From the NCBI RefSeq assembly GCF_019175285.1, contig NC_056527.1, forward strand, positions 104,026,377 through 104,090,376: a stretch of DNA of 64,000 nucleotides, given 5' to 3'. The notes beneath the pieces were generated by a model. The model was not told where the DNA came from, searched no databases, and worked only from the letters and a program-made list of their open reading frames with translations. Positions 27,673-45,905 of the stretch are shown here, one piece after another. This DNA comes from Sceloporus undulatus. Taxonomy: Eukaryota > Chordata > Lepidosauria > Squamata > Phrynosomatidae. The position numbers were made by a program, and so were the translations under genes. Every line of letters starts with the position of its first letter. The stretch's first letter is position 1.

Positions 27673-28137
27673 GTTCAACATGGCTACCTCATCCATTTCG
27701 TCCCAGAAAATAGCTAGTTATTGTTATTATTTCATTCTTAGTGCCAGGAATGAGAAGGAGTGCTTGTGGGGTTTCTGCCTCATGCACCCATATAAATTGG
27801 TTGGTGTGCTGCTCAACTTGGGTGAAAGGGGACTGTTTTGCCTCAGTCAGGCAACAACATATTTTGAGCTTGAAAGGGTGGGTAGGTGGGAATAACCAGA
27901 CTTCCTGTTGCTTTGTTCATTATTTACAGCTGCCTCAAGGAGTGTGGGTTCTGCACATTTTCTGCCAATGTCATCATCTTGTGGATGACACATGACAGCA
28001 GATTTGGCGAGACAGCATTGAGACCTAGCAGCTTTGAAAAGAACAAGGTGTAGAAGCCATCAAGAAATCTGAGATTGGAATAAATAATTATAATAATAAT
28101 AATTTTTTTTATTTATATACCGCTATTCCCTTGGATA

Positions 28138-28238
28138 TGTCAAACCCTCTCTGAACAAATCTTGCCAAAATAACATTGTGATAAGGTCATCTTAGGGTTT
28201 CCATAAGTTAGGAATAACTTGAAGGTACACAACAACAA
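28138..28238 (+). repeat. Sauria SINE 3' fragment
   Basis: AACAAATCTTGCC through AAGTTAGGAATAACTTGAAG and ACACAACAACAAACA. Confidence 0.7.
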
Positions 28239-29267
28239 ACAGCAGTGGTTATATCTACTCTACAGAGTACTACTTTTATCATGACTTTGTGTCTTTGGGT
28301 GTGACTTTGAGCTTTGGGACTACCGCTCACAGAAACCCACAGTCTTTGTAACTAAGGAAACTTAGATTCGTGGTCAGGAGACTGATCATACATGAATGGA
28401 AATTTCCCTATTGCCCCAGAGTTGACAAAGAGGCCAAAGAACATTAAACTCTGGTTTGGGAACTATGGACTTTGAGAGATGATGTGTTCATGTGATAGGA
28501 GTGTATCAAAATCTGTGGGTTTTGGAGAGAAATACAGAAAAATGTGGACCATCCAATTCACTTGAAACCAGATCTTGCTCTTTATTTTGCAAGTACAAAA
28601 AATTTAGAATTGATCAACAATGATCTTTTTGTTACTAGTGGCCAGACAAGAAATATCTAAAATTGGAAGGTAGTCACTTCATTGTCCTGGAATAACTGGT
28701 ATCACCATGTTCAATACCTATTATTTATTAATTGAATGTAATTTTTATACCGCCTTTCTCCCAGAAAGGGACCCAAGGCATCTCACAAGATAAAAAAAAA
28801 ACCTAGTCCTTTCAGAAAAATTAATACTTAAGATTTGGCAGCATCCAATTCAGACTCAAGAGTCAGAGTCATTTGAAGCAACTTGGTTTATTTTATTACG
28901 CAAACCATGAGTAAGATGATATTCAGCACCCTCCCATGTAACATGGACACATCTGAAGAAATGCTTTTAGATAATTATGGACTCAACAGAATATCAGAAT
29001 AAAAATGCATCTGATGAGTGAGGCTCAAGTCACTGCAGGGTCCATTCAGCATCATGGCTACAAGCCATCAATAGGTTTGTCCACCATTGTCTTAATTAAC
29101 CCAGGTATGAGAGAAACTGAGAGGGTCAATTTCCCCCTGTAATAGGTACAGCTCTTCTTCAACCATCACACTGGAAATAATTTGATATCCTTACGGGCCA
29201 CAAGTGGCCTGCAGGTTGTTATGCAGGCCTGTCTTAGTGGCATATGTCTGTTTGCAACTAGTTAGCC

Positions 29268-29582
29268 CTCCACATTTGCAATTATGAATTTTGCAATTTA
29301 TTTGCAGTTTTGATCAATAGGTTCTCTCTAGGAATCTCTAGGTCCTCCAGCGCAACTCTGCCAGAAGCCAACCATAGAGTTGTGCTGGAGAACCAAGATA
29401 ATATAAAAATAACTTCTCTAGACATTTGTAGGTTCTCTAGCATGGTTCTGTGACCAGCCTCTGGCAGATGTTGACCATAGTTGCATTAGAACACCTGGAG
29501 ATTCCTAGAGGTGTTCTCCCAGGTAAAACGAATAGTGTTCTTTAATTTGCAGTTTTTCCACATTCACAAGGGTCCTTCACCC
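29268..29582. mobile_element. Tigger-like element remnant
   Basis: The left end AGTTAGCCCTCCACATTTGC and right end CCACATTCACAAGGGTCCTT are inverted matches. The interior carries two inverted arms around CCTCTAG/GGTTCTCTAG blocks. Confidence 0.55.
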
Positions 29583-29690
29583 TTTACTCCAGTGAATATG
29601 GAGGGAGCATTGTAAATGCAATTGTGTATTCATGCACAATGCACACTATTATATGGGACTGGATGGCCCTTGGAGTCTCTTCCAACTCTG

Positions 29691-29916
29691 AGGCCTGTTA
29701 CAGACTGCCAAAATAAAGCTGCTTCGGGTCTCTTTGGAGGTATGCTATTTAAATGATGCATGGGTCCTAAGAGTCCGGAGGTTGTGCCAAAGCCACACTC
29801 CATTCCTAAGCACCGGAGTGCAGCTATGGTGCAGCTTCCGGATTCTTAGGATGCATGCATCATTTAAATAGCATACCTCCAAAGAGACCCCAAGCAGCTT
29901 TATTTTGGCAGTCTGA
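29691..29916. mobile_element. Palindromic MITE, family C (long hairpin)
   Basis: Two arms of about 105 bases are near-perfect inverted copies: TGCCAAAATAAAGCTGCTTC...GGTATGCTATTTAAATGATGC against GCATCATTTAAATAGCATACC...GCTTTATTTTGGCA. Other copies lie at 41198 and 45677. Confidence 0.75.
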
Positions 29917-30751
29917 TTCTAACTCAATTTCTGCACCACAAACATTAAAAGCTCCCTTGTGCATTGCTGTGTGTGAAGGAATTTATACCTATGTATGCCT
30001 CATTTTGCCACCTCCACCCTGGTAATTACACCCCTATTACAAGCCCTTGACTACTATTATGACACCATCAGGTACATGATTGTTTTCTTAATTCTGCAGC
30101 TGTTTTAAATATCCAAGGAAAGCCAGTACTGTATTGATTTCAACTACTGTATGCTGCAGCAACTCTCGGGATAAGATAAGCAGCCATGGGAATGAGCTAC
30201 TGCTGGACTGTTATCTCTCAAGTGCAATCATGGGTGGAGTGATTTATGCATTTTCAATAGTAGTTTGCCTTCATTCTTTCCTAGAGGCAAAGTGGCTAAG
30301 ACCTAATGCAAATATATTAACAATTGAATTTGCAGCCTTCTAGTCATATTAGTACTAGTACTAGTCAGCATAATCATTGGACAGGGAACATCACATTTCC
30401 CATCTCCAAGTTCCTCAGGGTCAGCATCTATAACCTTCAGAATAATGTTTGACAACAGCTCCAAGCATCATTCAGTTTTGGTTATGTTAGTAAGACTGAT
30501 GGGCACTGCAGTTCAACATCAGCTGGATAGTCACAATTTGTCCACCCCTAGACCACATAAAGCAGCATTCCCAAACCTAACATTCCAGTGGTTCATGACT
30601 ATGTAAAAGACACCAGATTAGGGAAGACTGGCAAAGAATTTGAATTCAACTAGGGATGGCCAATTGTGACCCTTCTGTTGGTGGACTGCAGCTCCCATTA
30701 TCTATAACCACCATGGACTGAGAGAGCAAAGAAAATACAGTGCATGTTAAG

Positions 30752-30960
30752 GTGGAGAGCCATTGTGGTGCAGTGGTTTGAGTGTTGAACTAGGATAGCA
30801 AGAGACCAGGGCTTTAATGTAACAGCAACCCACTGAGTGATCTTGGACAAGTCACACCCTCTCAGCCTCAGAAGACGACAATGGCAAACCTGCTCTGAAT
30901 AAATCTTGCCAAGAAAACACTCTGATGTGGTAGCTATAAACCAGAATTAACTTGACATAA
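30752..30960 (+). repeat. Sauria SINE
   Basis: GAGAGCCATTGTGGTGCAGTGG head, body CACCCTCTCAGCCTCAGAAG and a degraded tail. Confidence 0.75.
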
Positions 30961-31120
30961 CATATTTAGAGGGTGACAAATTGGCCATCCTTATGTTAAG
31001 GAGTGAAATCTCTTCGTTATGTCTTTACAACAGCACTTGTTTGGAATTGTTGAATTTTCCTTCACTCTTAGACACACACACACACAAATAAAAGGCAAGC
31101 TTTAAACTGGTGAACCCTTG

Positions 31121-31126
31121 TTTATT
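31121..31126 (-). terminator. Poly(A) signal of the H/M-type ferritin gene
   Basis: TTTATT on the + strand is AATAAA on the coding strand, about 130 bases after the stop. The spacing is the same as in the FTL gene. Confidence 0.8.
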
Positions 31127-31252
31127 GGAAGCATGCCAACTGAGAGATGGCAGGTACACATCCCCACTTGACTGGGGCACGGCAACTGTGATGGAAGTGG
31201 GTTGGTTTCTGTGGGTTCACGGAGGGAGCGGTCACAGGAACTGGGGACACGA

Positions 31253-37745
<6,493 letters not shown>

Positions 37746-37837
37746 CTAGGAAGCGGAGCAAGGGAGAAATGGGAAGAGGCTGGTTCTAGACGGAGGAAGA
37801 AGAAGAAGAAGAGGAGGGCAAGAGGTGGAGTGGAGCC

Positions 37838-37869
37838 GATTCCGTTCAAACACTGTTGAAGCAAGAACC
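37838..37869 (-). promoter_or_regulatory. Iron-responsive element in H/M-ferritin 5' UTR
   Basis: On the - strand, TTGCTTCAACAGTGTTTGAA has the CAGTGT loop, a five-base-pair upper stem, the TGC/C bulge and a lower stem closing through GGTTC/GGAAT. It lies within about 40 bases of the expected cap and matches the FTL IRE except in the loop's last base and the lower stem. Confidence 0.92.
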
Positions 37870-37898
37870 CAGCTCTGCCCGGACAAAGGGAGCCGCGA

Positions 37899-37908
37899 CC
37901 TTTTTATA
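37899..37908 (-). promoter_or_regulatory. TATA box and GC-rich promoter of H/M-ferritin
   Basis: TATAAAAAGG on the - strand, implying a start near 37870-37880. A CCAAT pentamer (read on the + strand) lies at 37950-37954, about 45 bases upstream. The 37880-38060 stretch is rich in CG dinucleotides, which suggests a small CpG island. Confidence 0.8.
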
Positions 37909-38159
37909 GTCCACGGCGGCTGGCCGAGCGAGAGGGATGTGCGCAGCAGCCAATGAGCGCCCGCCGCCACACGGCTCCGGCTGAAGGGAGTGGACGAAAG
38001 GAGGAGGGCGGGACCAAGGAGGAGGTGGGTGTGGCCTAGAGCCAATTTAGCCCTCTGAGGGAAGGCTGGGCGCCAAGAAAAGGGAGGGAAAAGGCGCCAT
38101 TCTGAGCAGAGACAGATAGAGCCCTTCTAGCCTTTCACAGGCTCTGGGGGATGCGCCTA

Positions 38160-38275
38160 CATGTTATAACAACAACAACCACAATAATATATTATAATAT
38201 ATTATAATTTATATTATATTATATTACTATATATTATAATATAATATATATTATAATTATAATGTCCATTGTGAA
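38160..38275. repeat. AT-rich simple repeat (TATTATAA)n
   Basis: A run of TATTATA/ATATTATAAT units after AACAACAACAACCACAATAATA. Confidence 0.7.
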
Positions 38276-38447
38276 TGGTCAATGAGGGAAAGAGTGGGGA
38301 AGAATCTAAGATGAAACAATTGTTTTTAATCTGTAAATATATCAATAAAGAATATTATATAAAAAAGAACAGAAAATGTATGATCTCATTATGGTTTGGT
38401 TCTCTTTCTCCTCTTGGATGCCTCTTCCTAATTCATGGATGCAAAAG

Positions 38448-38680
38448 GCCAGTGTGGTGTAGTGTTTTCGGCCTTGGACTAGGACTCTGGAGACCAGGGT
38501 TCGAATCCCCTCTCCGCCATGGAAGCCCATTGGGTGACTTTGGGCAGGTCACATCCTCTCAGCCTCAGAGGGAGACAACAGCAAAACCCCTCTGAACAAA
38601 TCTTGCCAAGAAAACCCCATGATAAGTTCACCTTAGTGTTGCCATAAGTTGTAAATGACTTGAAGGGATGCAGCAACAAC
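38448..38680 (+). repeat. Sauria SINE, near complete
   Basis: GCCAGTGTGGTGTAGTGTTTTC head, B box GGGTTCGAATCCC (close to a true tRNA B box), body and tail AAGTTGTAAATGACTTGAAG. It looks like one of the less decayed copies. Confidence 0.8.
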
Positions 38681-39297
38681 TATCCAGAGCCCAGACTATT
38701 CTCAAACCGATGGAGTGTCTCTCTTGGGTGCATCACACTTAGGGAGAAAACCCATTCTCATGAAGCATAAGAATTTTCCAACTTGTGCCTGGAGCTTGAA
38801 AATATAAACGGCTTCATTTACGCAGACAAATTAGAGGGAATATGCTCAGGCGTGCCTGGGAAATCTGTGTGTATCCCATAACACAATGATCCTTGGCGAG
38901 GGGCCATATCATGATTACTTTTTAAGTCTGCTATTTGTCTTCCTTCTGGGTACTTTAAACTTGCATAATAACTCACTGTTTTATAACGCCTACCAGCGTT
39001 TGCACACTTGGTACGCTTCCAAACCAAGGAACTGGTTAAGATACACAGGGATGGGATATTTTAGGTACCTTAAGTCACAATTTGCTTCAGAATCTCTATG
39101 GAACTAGACCCACAACATATGCATTATCTGGCCTTGTCACATGAACAGTTGTGAGCAAATGTACCGGAGTTTTACACACTTGTTTTGTATGGTTGGTTAT
39201 ATCGGCTAGGACTGATGGGCCTGTATGGGTTCACAATTCCCATCCTTGTTCTATGCTAAAACTGACCCAATCCTAAACTTAACTCAGATGTGTATGT

Positions 39298-39525
39298 GTG
39301 TGTTGTGTGCCTTCAAGTCGTTTCTGAATTATGGCAACGCTAAAGTCATGGGGTTTTCTTGGCAAAATTCTTCAGAGCAGGTTTGCTGTTGCCGCTCCAA
39401 GGCTGAGAAAGTGTGACTTGCCCAAGGTCTCCCAGTAGGTTTCCATGCCCAAGACAGGATTTGAACCCTGCTCTCCAGAGTCCTAGTCCAATGCTGAAAT
39501 CTCTTCACCACACTGGCTCTTTTGC
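39298..39525 (-). repeat. Sauria SINE (reverse)
   Basis: GTGTGTTGTGTGCCTTCAAG through the reversed B box GGATTTGAACCC to TTCACCACACTGGCTC. Confidence 0.8.
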
Positions 39526-39597
39526 TTTTAAAATATTGCAGTTTTTCTCTCCTGCTCCCACTTTTCACCTTTGTTTTTTGTCTTTCCTGGCAAACTC

Positions 39598-39830
39598 GGG
39601 CTGCATCTGCACTGCAGAAATAATCTGCTTTGACACCACTTTAACTGCTATGGCTCCATGCTATAGAATTCTGGGGTTTGTAGTTTCGTGAGACATTGAG
39701 AGCCTTCTCTGTCAGAGAGAGCTCTGGTGCTGCAAGAAACTATAAATCCCAGGATTGCATAGACTGAGCCAGGGCAGTTAAAACAGTGTCAAACTGGATT
39801 ATTGCTGCAGTGTGGATGGAGCCCTAGGCA
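39598..39830. mobile_element. Palindromic MITE, family A, well preserved
   Basis: Ends GGGCTGCATCTGCACTGCAG and CTGCAGTGTGGATGGAGCCC are inverted. The long arms share TTTGACACCACTTTAACTGC. Confidence 0.75.
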
Positions 39831-40430
39831 AAGTCAAACTGCTGCAGGCTCTCCAAGCTTGCATTTTCTTCCTCATTCATAACTTTGGCCATCTTGACCA
39901 TACTCTGATGTTGCTTGGCCACATCTGTCCCAATGGTCATATGCAAAAAGTGGGGGAGGTATGAGGTTTTTGTGCTTGGTCATGGTCACAAGGCTTAGCT
40001 GGTCTGTTTCCTCACCGTGAGTCAGCATAATCCAGGGTTGTAAAGTGTGTGAGGAAGGTCGGGGAGGAAGGAAAAGGGGGGAATTTAAAGCTTATATGAA
40101 GCACACACCCTGCGGCTATTAGGTTTCCGTTCAGCCAGGAAACTGGCTCAAACTGGATTATCTGATGTCAGCACTTCCAAAGCACGCTAGTCCTCTCACG
40201 TCTCTTACTACATGTCCTTTACTACAGTCCTATGTATGAGTTTGCTCTTCTTTCAGTGCCCTAGTTCCATGTTCAATGCAGATCTTGGAAATTTTCCATT
40301 TGTTCTGGATCCCAGCTCCCTTGAACCGCCAGCCAGCGCCATTGACCATGCTTCCTGAGAGATTGTGGTGTTGTAGTGTAAAAAGATACAGTACATTATT
40401 TTCAAGCTGCGTTTTGGCATTTGTGGTCAC

Positions 40431-40895
40431 CAGTACAGGACTGACAGGCTGGAGCATGTCTAGAGGAGGGTGATCAAAATGGTGAAAGGTCTGGAAACCA
40501 TGCCTTATGAGGAACAGCTTAGGGAGCTGGGTATGTTTAAGCTGAGGAAGAAGAGGTTAAGAGGTGACATGATAGCCATGTTTAAATATCTGAAAGGGTG
40601 TCAAAGATGGAACAAGCTTGTTTTCTGCTGTTTCAGGGACTAGGACATGGGACAATGGATTCAAACTACAGGAAAAGAGGTTACACCTAAACATTAGGAA
40701 GAAATTTCTGACGTAAGTACAGTAAGAGCTGTTGGACAGTGGAATATGATGCCTTGAAGTGTAGTGGATTTTTCTTCATTGTAGGATTTTAAACAGAGTG
40801 TGGATGACCATTTGTTGGGGGTGCTTTGATTGTGTCTAGTTGGACTGGATAGCCCTTGGTTTTTCTTCTTACTCTATGTGAGTCTGTGATTCTAC
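40431..40895 (+). mobile_element. CR1-like LINE, 3' end
   Basis: The + strand encodes fragments typical of the C-terminus of CR1 reverse transcriptase (ERV-like LEHV, then MVKGLETMPYEEQLRELG). It is followed by blocks like KRGYT/LNIRKKF, a 3' UTR and a closing CTGTGATTCTA, as CR1 elements end in short ATTCT-type repeats. It is 5'-truncated and not intact. Confidence 0.75.
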
Positions 40896-41197
40896 TAACA
40901 GGCACAGTGGGGTAGTTGTCTCAATTCAGGCAGCAAATGAAAAGGCAAAATTTGGGCTGGCATCCTGTTAATGACATGCATAAACTGCCCTGCAGAACCC
41001 ATTGGCTGTTTGTGTCTAACCCAGAAGTCTGAAGCTTGCAGAAGCAGAGTTGTATATGATCACACATGTGGTGCCATGGCATCCTGCACATGGAGGTGTA
41101 CATTGCCTATTACAGTTGTGTATTTCACATTTGTTTGCATGCTCAGTTGCACAGTGTTGCTGTTCACTAATGGACAATCATAACTCTGTGAATGTAA

Positions 41198-41390
41198 AGT
41201 TGGGGCCACGCATCTAAATGACACGCGCATCTTAAGAGGCCAGAAGCTGTGCCAAAGCTGCGCTCTAGTCCTTAGGACTGGAGTTTGGCTTTGGCACGGC
41301 TTCTGGCCTCTTAGGACGCATGCATAATTTAAACAGCATACCTCCAAAGTGATCCAAAGCAGTTTTATTTTGGGCTGTCTGTTTGGACCC
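41198..41390. mobile_element. Palindromic MITE, family C
   Basis: CTTAAGAGGCCAGAAGCTGTGCC against GGCACGGCTTCTGGCCTCTTAGG. The right arm carries GGAGGTATGCTGTTTAAA in reverse. The left terminus is eroded. Confidence 0.7.
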
Positions 41391-41544
41391 TTACACTCCA
41401 TCTCTTTGACGTAGGATCTCAGCCACATTTAGTTCATTTGTTAATATTCTGTTTGTTTTGATTTCACAGCCAGCAGTGGGAACAGGTGCTTGTGAGATAT
41501 TTTTAATGCCAAAGTAACTTGTCTTGCTTTGGATACACCTTCAG

Positions 41545-41547
<3 letters not shown>

Positions 41548-41575
<28 letters not shown>

Positions 41576-41785
41576 GTGCCTTCAAGTCATTTTGGACATA
41601 TGGCAATCCTAAGGCTATCATGGGGTTTTCTTGGCAAGATTTGTTCAGAGCAGGTTTGCCATTCTCTTCCCCTATGGCTGAGAGCACATGACTTTCCCAG
41701 TGGGTTTCATGGCTGAGCTGGGATTCAAACCCCAGTCTCCAAAGTTGCAGTCTGCACTCAGACCACTGATGCCATGCTGGCTCTT
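41548..41785 (-). repeat. Sauria SINE (reverse) with (GTT)n tail
   Basis: (GTT)n at 41546-41574, TGTGCCTTCAAGTCATTTTG, body, reversed B box GGGATTCAAACCC and head ATGCCATGCTGGCTC. Confidence 0.85.
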
Positions 41786-42477
41786 TCTTTGGGTGCATGG
41801 CATCATTTGCTACACTGCCTCAGACAGGAACTTGACTTGGGCTGGGCCTGTTGTAGGAAACTGGAGCCATGGAGGTTAAGGTCTGTTGGGCCTGGAGGGA
41901 GTGGTTTGCTGTTCCTATAAATGCAACCTTGCTATTCTAAACTGCTTAATCAGCAAAGCCTGAAACATAGTCCTTCAGGCACTGAAGTTATTAATTGCTA
42001 ATTAAAAGCCACTAATAGTACCCAGAGCTTGCTGAGCTAGAGTTTTTTTGTTTCCACTCCTGTGGCTAAGGCTATATTATTTTAATTAGATACATTAACA
42101 GATGACATCTTTGGGATTACAACCCTTAATCTCTCACCACTCTTCTTGTCTTAATCCCCCAGCCTTGTGGAAACTTATTATTTTGCTGAGTGTGACAGAG
42201 GAAAAAATACGCATTCACACACACACACACCCTCTAGTTTAAATTCCCATGAGATGGTGTCTGGCTTCTGAGGAGGCTGATGGAAGGTTTCAATTTGTGT
42301 TAATGAGCAAGTGGATTTGCTGATGGGCCAATCTGTAGTACATATAAGGGTGAGGAGATGAGTTCTTGCCTCTTTTCGACATGATGCCTCACATGTATTA
42401 CCAGAGCGATAGTGAAATATCCACTCCAGCATGACACCTGCTGAGACAAAAGGAGTCAGAAAGAAACATACAGGCCG

Positions 42478-43092
42478 TGCTCCCACTATCATTTAAAGCG
42501 AATTGCTGATCTGGTTATATGATCATCATTCCCATTTGAAACTGATTCTGATCCTACTGTGATTGGTTTCAATTGCGATGAAGTGAGGCAAACTCAAAAA
42601 ACCCTCTCTTTCCTCACATTAGTTCTTCGGCAGTTCTTTTGAAAAGAATCGATTCCGAAGCGTGTTCAACAAGTGAGAACGACGGATCTGAATTGCATCA
42701 TTCTGGAGGGAAGGGACTAATGGCAGAGGGGTGTTTACCATCCCTCCTCAGTTTTTGGTAGATCCACCATTCCCACCTGCCTTTGTGCTTGTGGTGGGAC
42801 CTATGGGCACACGACTTTTTAAAAATAAAATAAAATTGATAGAAGATGCGATTCATTGATTTACAACCACTTGCAATCAGTGAGGCAAGCAGTTGCAAAA
42901 CCAATGAATAGAATCTTCTATCAATTTTTCTTTTAAAAAAATTATATAGTTCCCAAGCTGGGTTGCCGCTTACGTCACAGATGACGCATGGATGATTGAC
43001 ATGCATTTTGAAGTGGAGCAAACTAGTGGGGATGACAATTGTGCCAAAAAAGAAGCGATTACAAGGCGATAATGAAAAGATCCGCTTTCATA
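42478..43092. mobile_element. DNA transposon remnant, about 0.6 kb, inverted termini
   Basis: The left end GCTCCCACTATCATTTAAAG and the reverse complement of the right end, GTTCCCACTATGAAAGCGGA, are related inverted termini. Internal inverted blocks AAAATTGATAGAAGATGCGATTC and its complement lie near 42833 and 42905. No transposase frame was found. It is probably a non-autonomous hAT-like or similar element, but the family is not established. Confidence 0.55.
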
Positions 43093-43291
43093 GTGGGAAC
43101 AACAGACCTTCTGGAATCGATTTACCAACACAGAGCGAAGGGGAATCATAAACCAGTTTAAATGTAAATGGGAATAAGCCCACAGTTGGCACTTTTGATG
43201 GTCCCTCAGCCAACCATTTGAAATGCTATTTTTACAGAGTGGTGGTGGGGGAACCTTATGCCTTGAGTCTTGAATCTAGACCTCCTGGTAC

Positions 43292-43535
43292 AGTGGGCCC
43301 TTGGCATATGTTGGGGTTTTGGTGTCTGTGGATATCAGAATCTGTGGATGCTCAAGTCCCTTTATAAATAATGGTCCAATAAAATGCTGCCCCTTATATA
43401 AAATGGCAAAATCAAAGTTTGCTTTTAGGAATTTATATATACAGTCAGCCCTCCATAACCATGGATTCAAGCACTCATGGGTTGAAAATATATTCCAAAA
43501 ATAAAACCTTAATTTTGCTATTTTTGTAATAGACA
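43292..43535. mobile_element. Two adjacent or nested Tigger-like MITEs
   Basis: CAGTGGGCCCTTGGCATATG starts after TA at 43290. A second CAGTCAGCCCTCCATAACCA starts near 43443 inside or beside the first. Confidence 0.55.
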
Positions 43536-43686
43536 CCATTTACTATTCCGTTGTTTTTAATGGGACTTAAAAATTAGGAGTTCCCAGTCATTAAGTTTTA
43601 AAACACAATGCTTATCAGTACTTTCATGAAGAATATGCCCCGGGGCTACAGAAAGCTCTATATTTCTATAATTTTGGTATAATTTA

Positions 43687-43915
43687 GGGCTGTTGCCACA
43701 CTGTAGTATTAATGCAGTTTGACACCGCTTTAACTGTCATGGCTTCATCTAATGGAATCCTGGGTTTTGTAATTGTGGCACTGCAGTGCCCTGACAGAGG
43801 AGGCTAAATATCTCAGAAAAGTACAGATCCCAGAATTCCATAGCACTGAGCCATGACAGTTGAAGCAGTGTCAAACTGAATTCATTCTGCAGTGTAGATG
43901 CAGCCCATATAACCA
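43687..43915. mobile_element. Palindromic MITE, family A
   Basis: TTTGACACCGCTTTAACTGT and CAGTGTCAAACTGAATTCAT arms, ending CTGCAGTGTAGATGCAGCCC. Confidence 0.75.
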
Positions 43916-44204
43916 TAATAATATCTAGATAGAAACTGTAACATACCCACTTCCCACTTGCAGCACCCATCAGTTCTTTTGTCTGTTTGTCTTCCATTGC
44001 CCACGTTTTCCAAAGAAGGTGGCACAGCTGAGAGACTGGTGGGACATAAAAGGCAGTGACTGCATCCTAGAAGTTGGGAAATTCCCCCTTTTTTTATTCC
44101 AGCTCCCAGAATTCTTCAGCCAGCATGGCCAGTGACAAGGCAGGCTGCAATATTTAGGGAGTTATAGTCTGAGAAGTAACTTCTCCAAGCTGTGGATTGT
44201 CTCT

Positions 44205-44725
44205 TCTCTTAGTGGCTAAGAGTTTTTTAAAAATAAGAACACAAAAAGCTCTGCAGGATCGAACCAAAGGCCTCTCCAAGTCTACCATTCTGTTTACACA
44301 GCGGTTAACCTCTTGCCAATAGAAGCCCAACAATCAGGATATGCAACTGATATGCAGTGGCATATTGCCTCTGATAAGGACTAAATACCTTAAAGGCCCT
44401 CTATCTTGTCTGATCTTGGAAGCTAAGCAGGGCCAGCCCTAGTTAATGCCAACAAATGCCAGATGCTGTGGGATGTATTTCAGAGGAAGAAACTGGCAAA
44501 ATCACGTCTGAGTACTCCTTGCCTAAGAAAATCCTGTGAAATTCATGGGGGTGCCATAGGTTGACAAGTGACCTAAAGGCACATACAGTACTTCTGATAC
44601 TGGAAATGGCATTAAGCCATTCTAAATAAAAGCTTTTGGTGGCCCAATCCTCCATTACGTTAGCCAATTCCCTGTTACAGTCATCCAAATCAGTAGCCAT
44701 AATTACATCCTGTGGCAGTGAATTC
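44205..44725 (-). repeat. Old LINE-like 3' repeat split by a 5S-derived SINE
   Basis: 44205-44397 and 44591-44725 read as one old interspersed repeat, with the block ACATCCTGTGGCAGTGAATT at 44706. The SINE at 44398-44590 sits between them. It resembles CR1/L2-type 3' regions of amniotes, from memory. Confidence 0.4.
44398..44590 (+). repeat. 5S-rRNA-derived SINE (5S-Sauria type)
   Basis: CTTGTCTGATCTTGGAAGCT then AAGCAGGGCCAGCCCTAGTTA matches the 5S rRNA central region. The body is GAAACTGGCAAAATCACGTC and the tail GGTTGACAAGTGACCTAAAG. Confidence 0.7.
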
Positions 44726-45489
44726 CAGAGTTTACTACGCGCTATGTGTAGTACTAGCAGAGTCTATTATTATGCTAGCTCTGATCCAGAAAAGTTACAT
44801 TTCTAAGTTCTGCAGTGCATCTTCTCTTGGTGGCAGAAAATTTTAAAAATATGTCTACATTCGCTTCTGCACACGCAATAAAGGTACTGAAGAGTTTTCA
44901 GTCTGGCAACCATGCACACCTTTCAAGACCACACACACTCCCAGAGATCCCCCAATTGCTTGGAGAGCTGGAAAAAAAGGGGCCAGATCCTGAAATTTAG
45001 CATTGCCCCAGTTAAGACCAAAAATAAGCTCTGGCCCAATCTCCCATGCCTCTAAAATTTTGCACCCTCTCCATTTAGCATATCTAAACTGTTGGGACAT
45101 ACATGTTTGTGTGGGGGAGAGAGTCTGTAATGACATGATACAGAGCCCTGGTCAAAAACCAATTTTTGTAGTACTGCAGTATTGGCAGTTTGAAGTGAAC
45201 CATATTCTTTTCCCTATCCCTTGTGGACTATCAAAACTGCCATTCTATTCTCTTTGTCTGTGAAAATGTAGAGAATTCCCTTCAGGTGGCATCCTATTAT
45301 AATTTTGTAATATGTTAAATAGTGCAATAGAGAGTGCTGCCTCAGGGCTGGCCCTACAGTTCAGGAGAGGGAGGCAGGTGCCTTAGATAACTGATACTGG
45401 GAGGGAAGTTTCAGTGTGTGGAGTCTTCCCAACATTGCTAAGAGTGCTTGCTGTGACTCTGACATTATCACTTTTCTTCTGCTGTATGA

Positions 45490-45605
45490 TTTTTAACATC
45501 TTTGCCTGATGAAAAAGCCAGTGAAGTTTCAAAAGCTTGCATCATGCACTGTATTTTGTGTATTTAGTTAATTCAATAAAGGTATACATTTTTGTAGATT
45601 CTGTT
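45490..45605 (+). repeat. Interspersed repeat with CTGATGA...GCCAGTGAAG core
   Basis: CTGATGA at 45506-45512, then AAGCCAGTGAAGTTTC and an AATAAAGGTATACATTTTTG end. It belongs to the same family as 3645 and 12360. Confidence 0.45.
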
Positions 45606-45607
45606 GT

Positions 45608-45905
45608 AAATTGGACCGTCCACATTCACTGAGGTTAGGGGTACAGGACCCTGAAAAAGACTGCAAATAAAACTGTGGGCCCATACAGACAGGCCAAAAT
45701 AAAGCTGCTTTGGGTCACTTTGGAGATATGCTGTTTAAATGATTTATGTGTCCTAAGAGTCTGGAAGCCATGCCAAAGCCATGCTCGTCCTAAGGACTGG
45801 AGTGTGGTTTTGGTGCAGCTTCTGGACTCTTAGGATGCATAAATCATCCCTGAATAATAAAGTCTGCAAAATTCAAAGCCACAAATGTGGAGGGCCAACT
45901 ATATT
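45608..45905. mobile_element. Tigger-like element with a family C MITE inserted
   Basis: The left arm GGACCGTCCACATTCACTGA and right arm CCACAAATGTGGAGGGCCAA are inverted ends. The segment from 45677 (GGGCCCATACAGACAGGCCA) to about 45850 is a family C palindrome lying inside. Confidence 0.5.
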
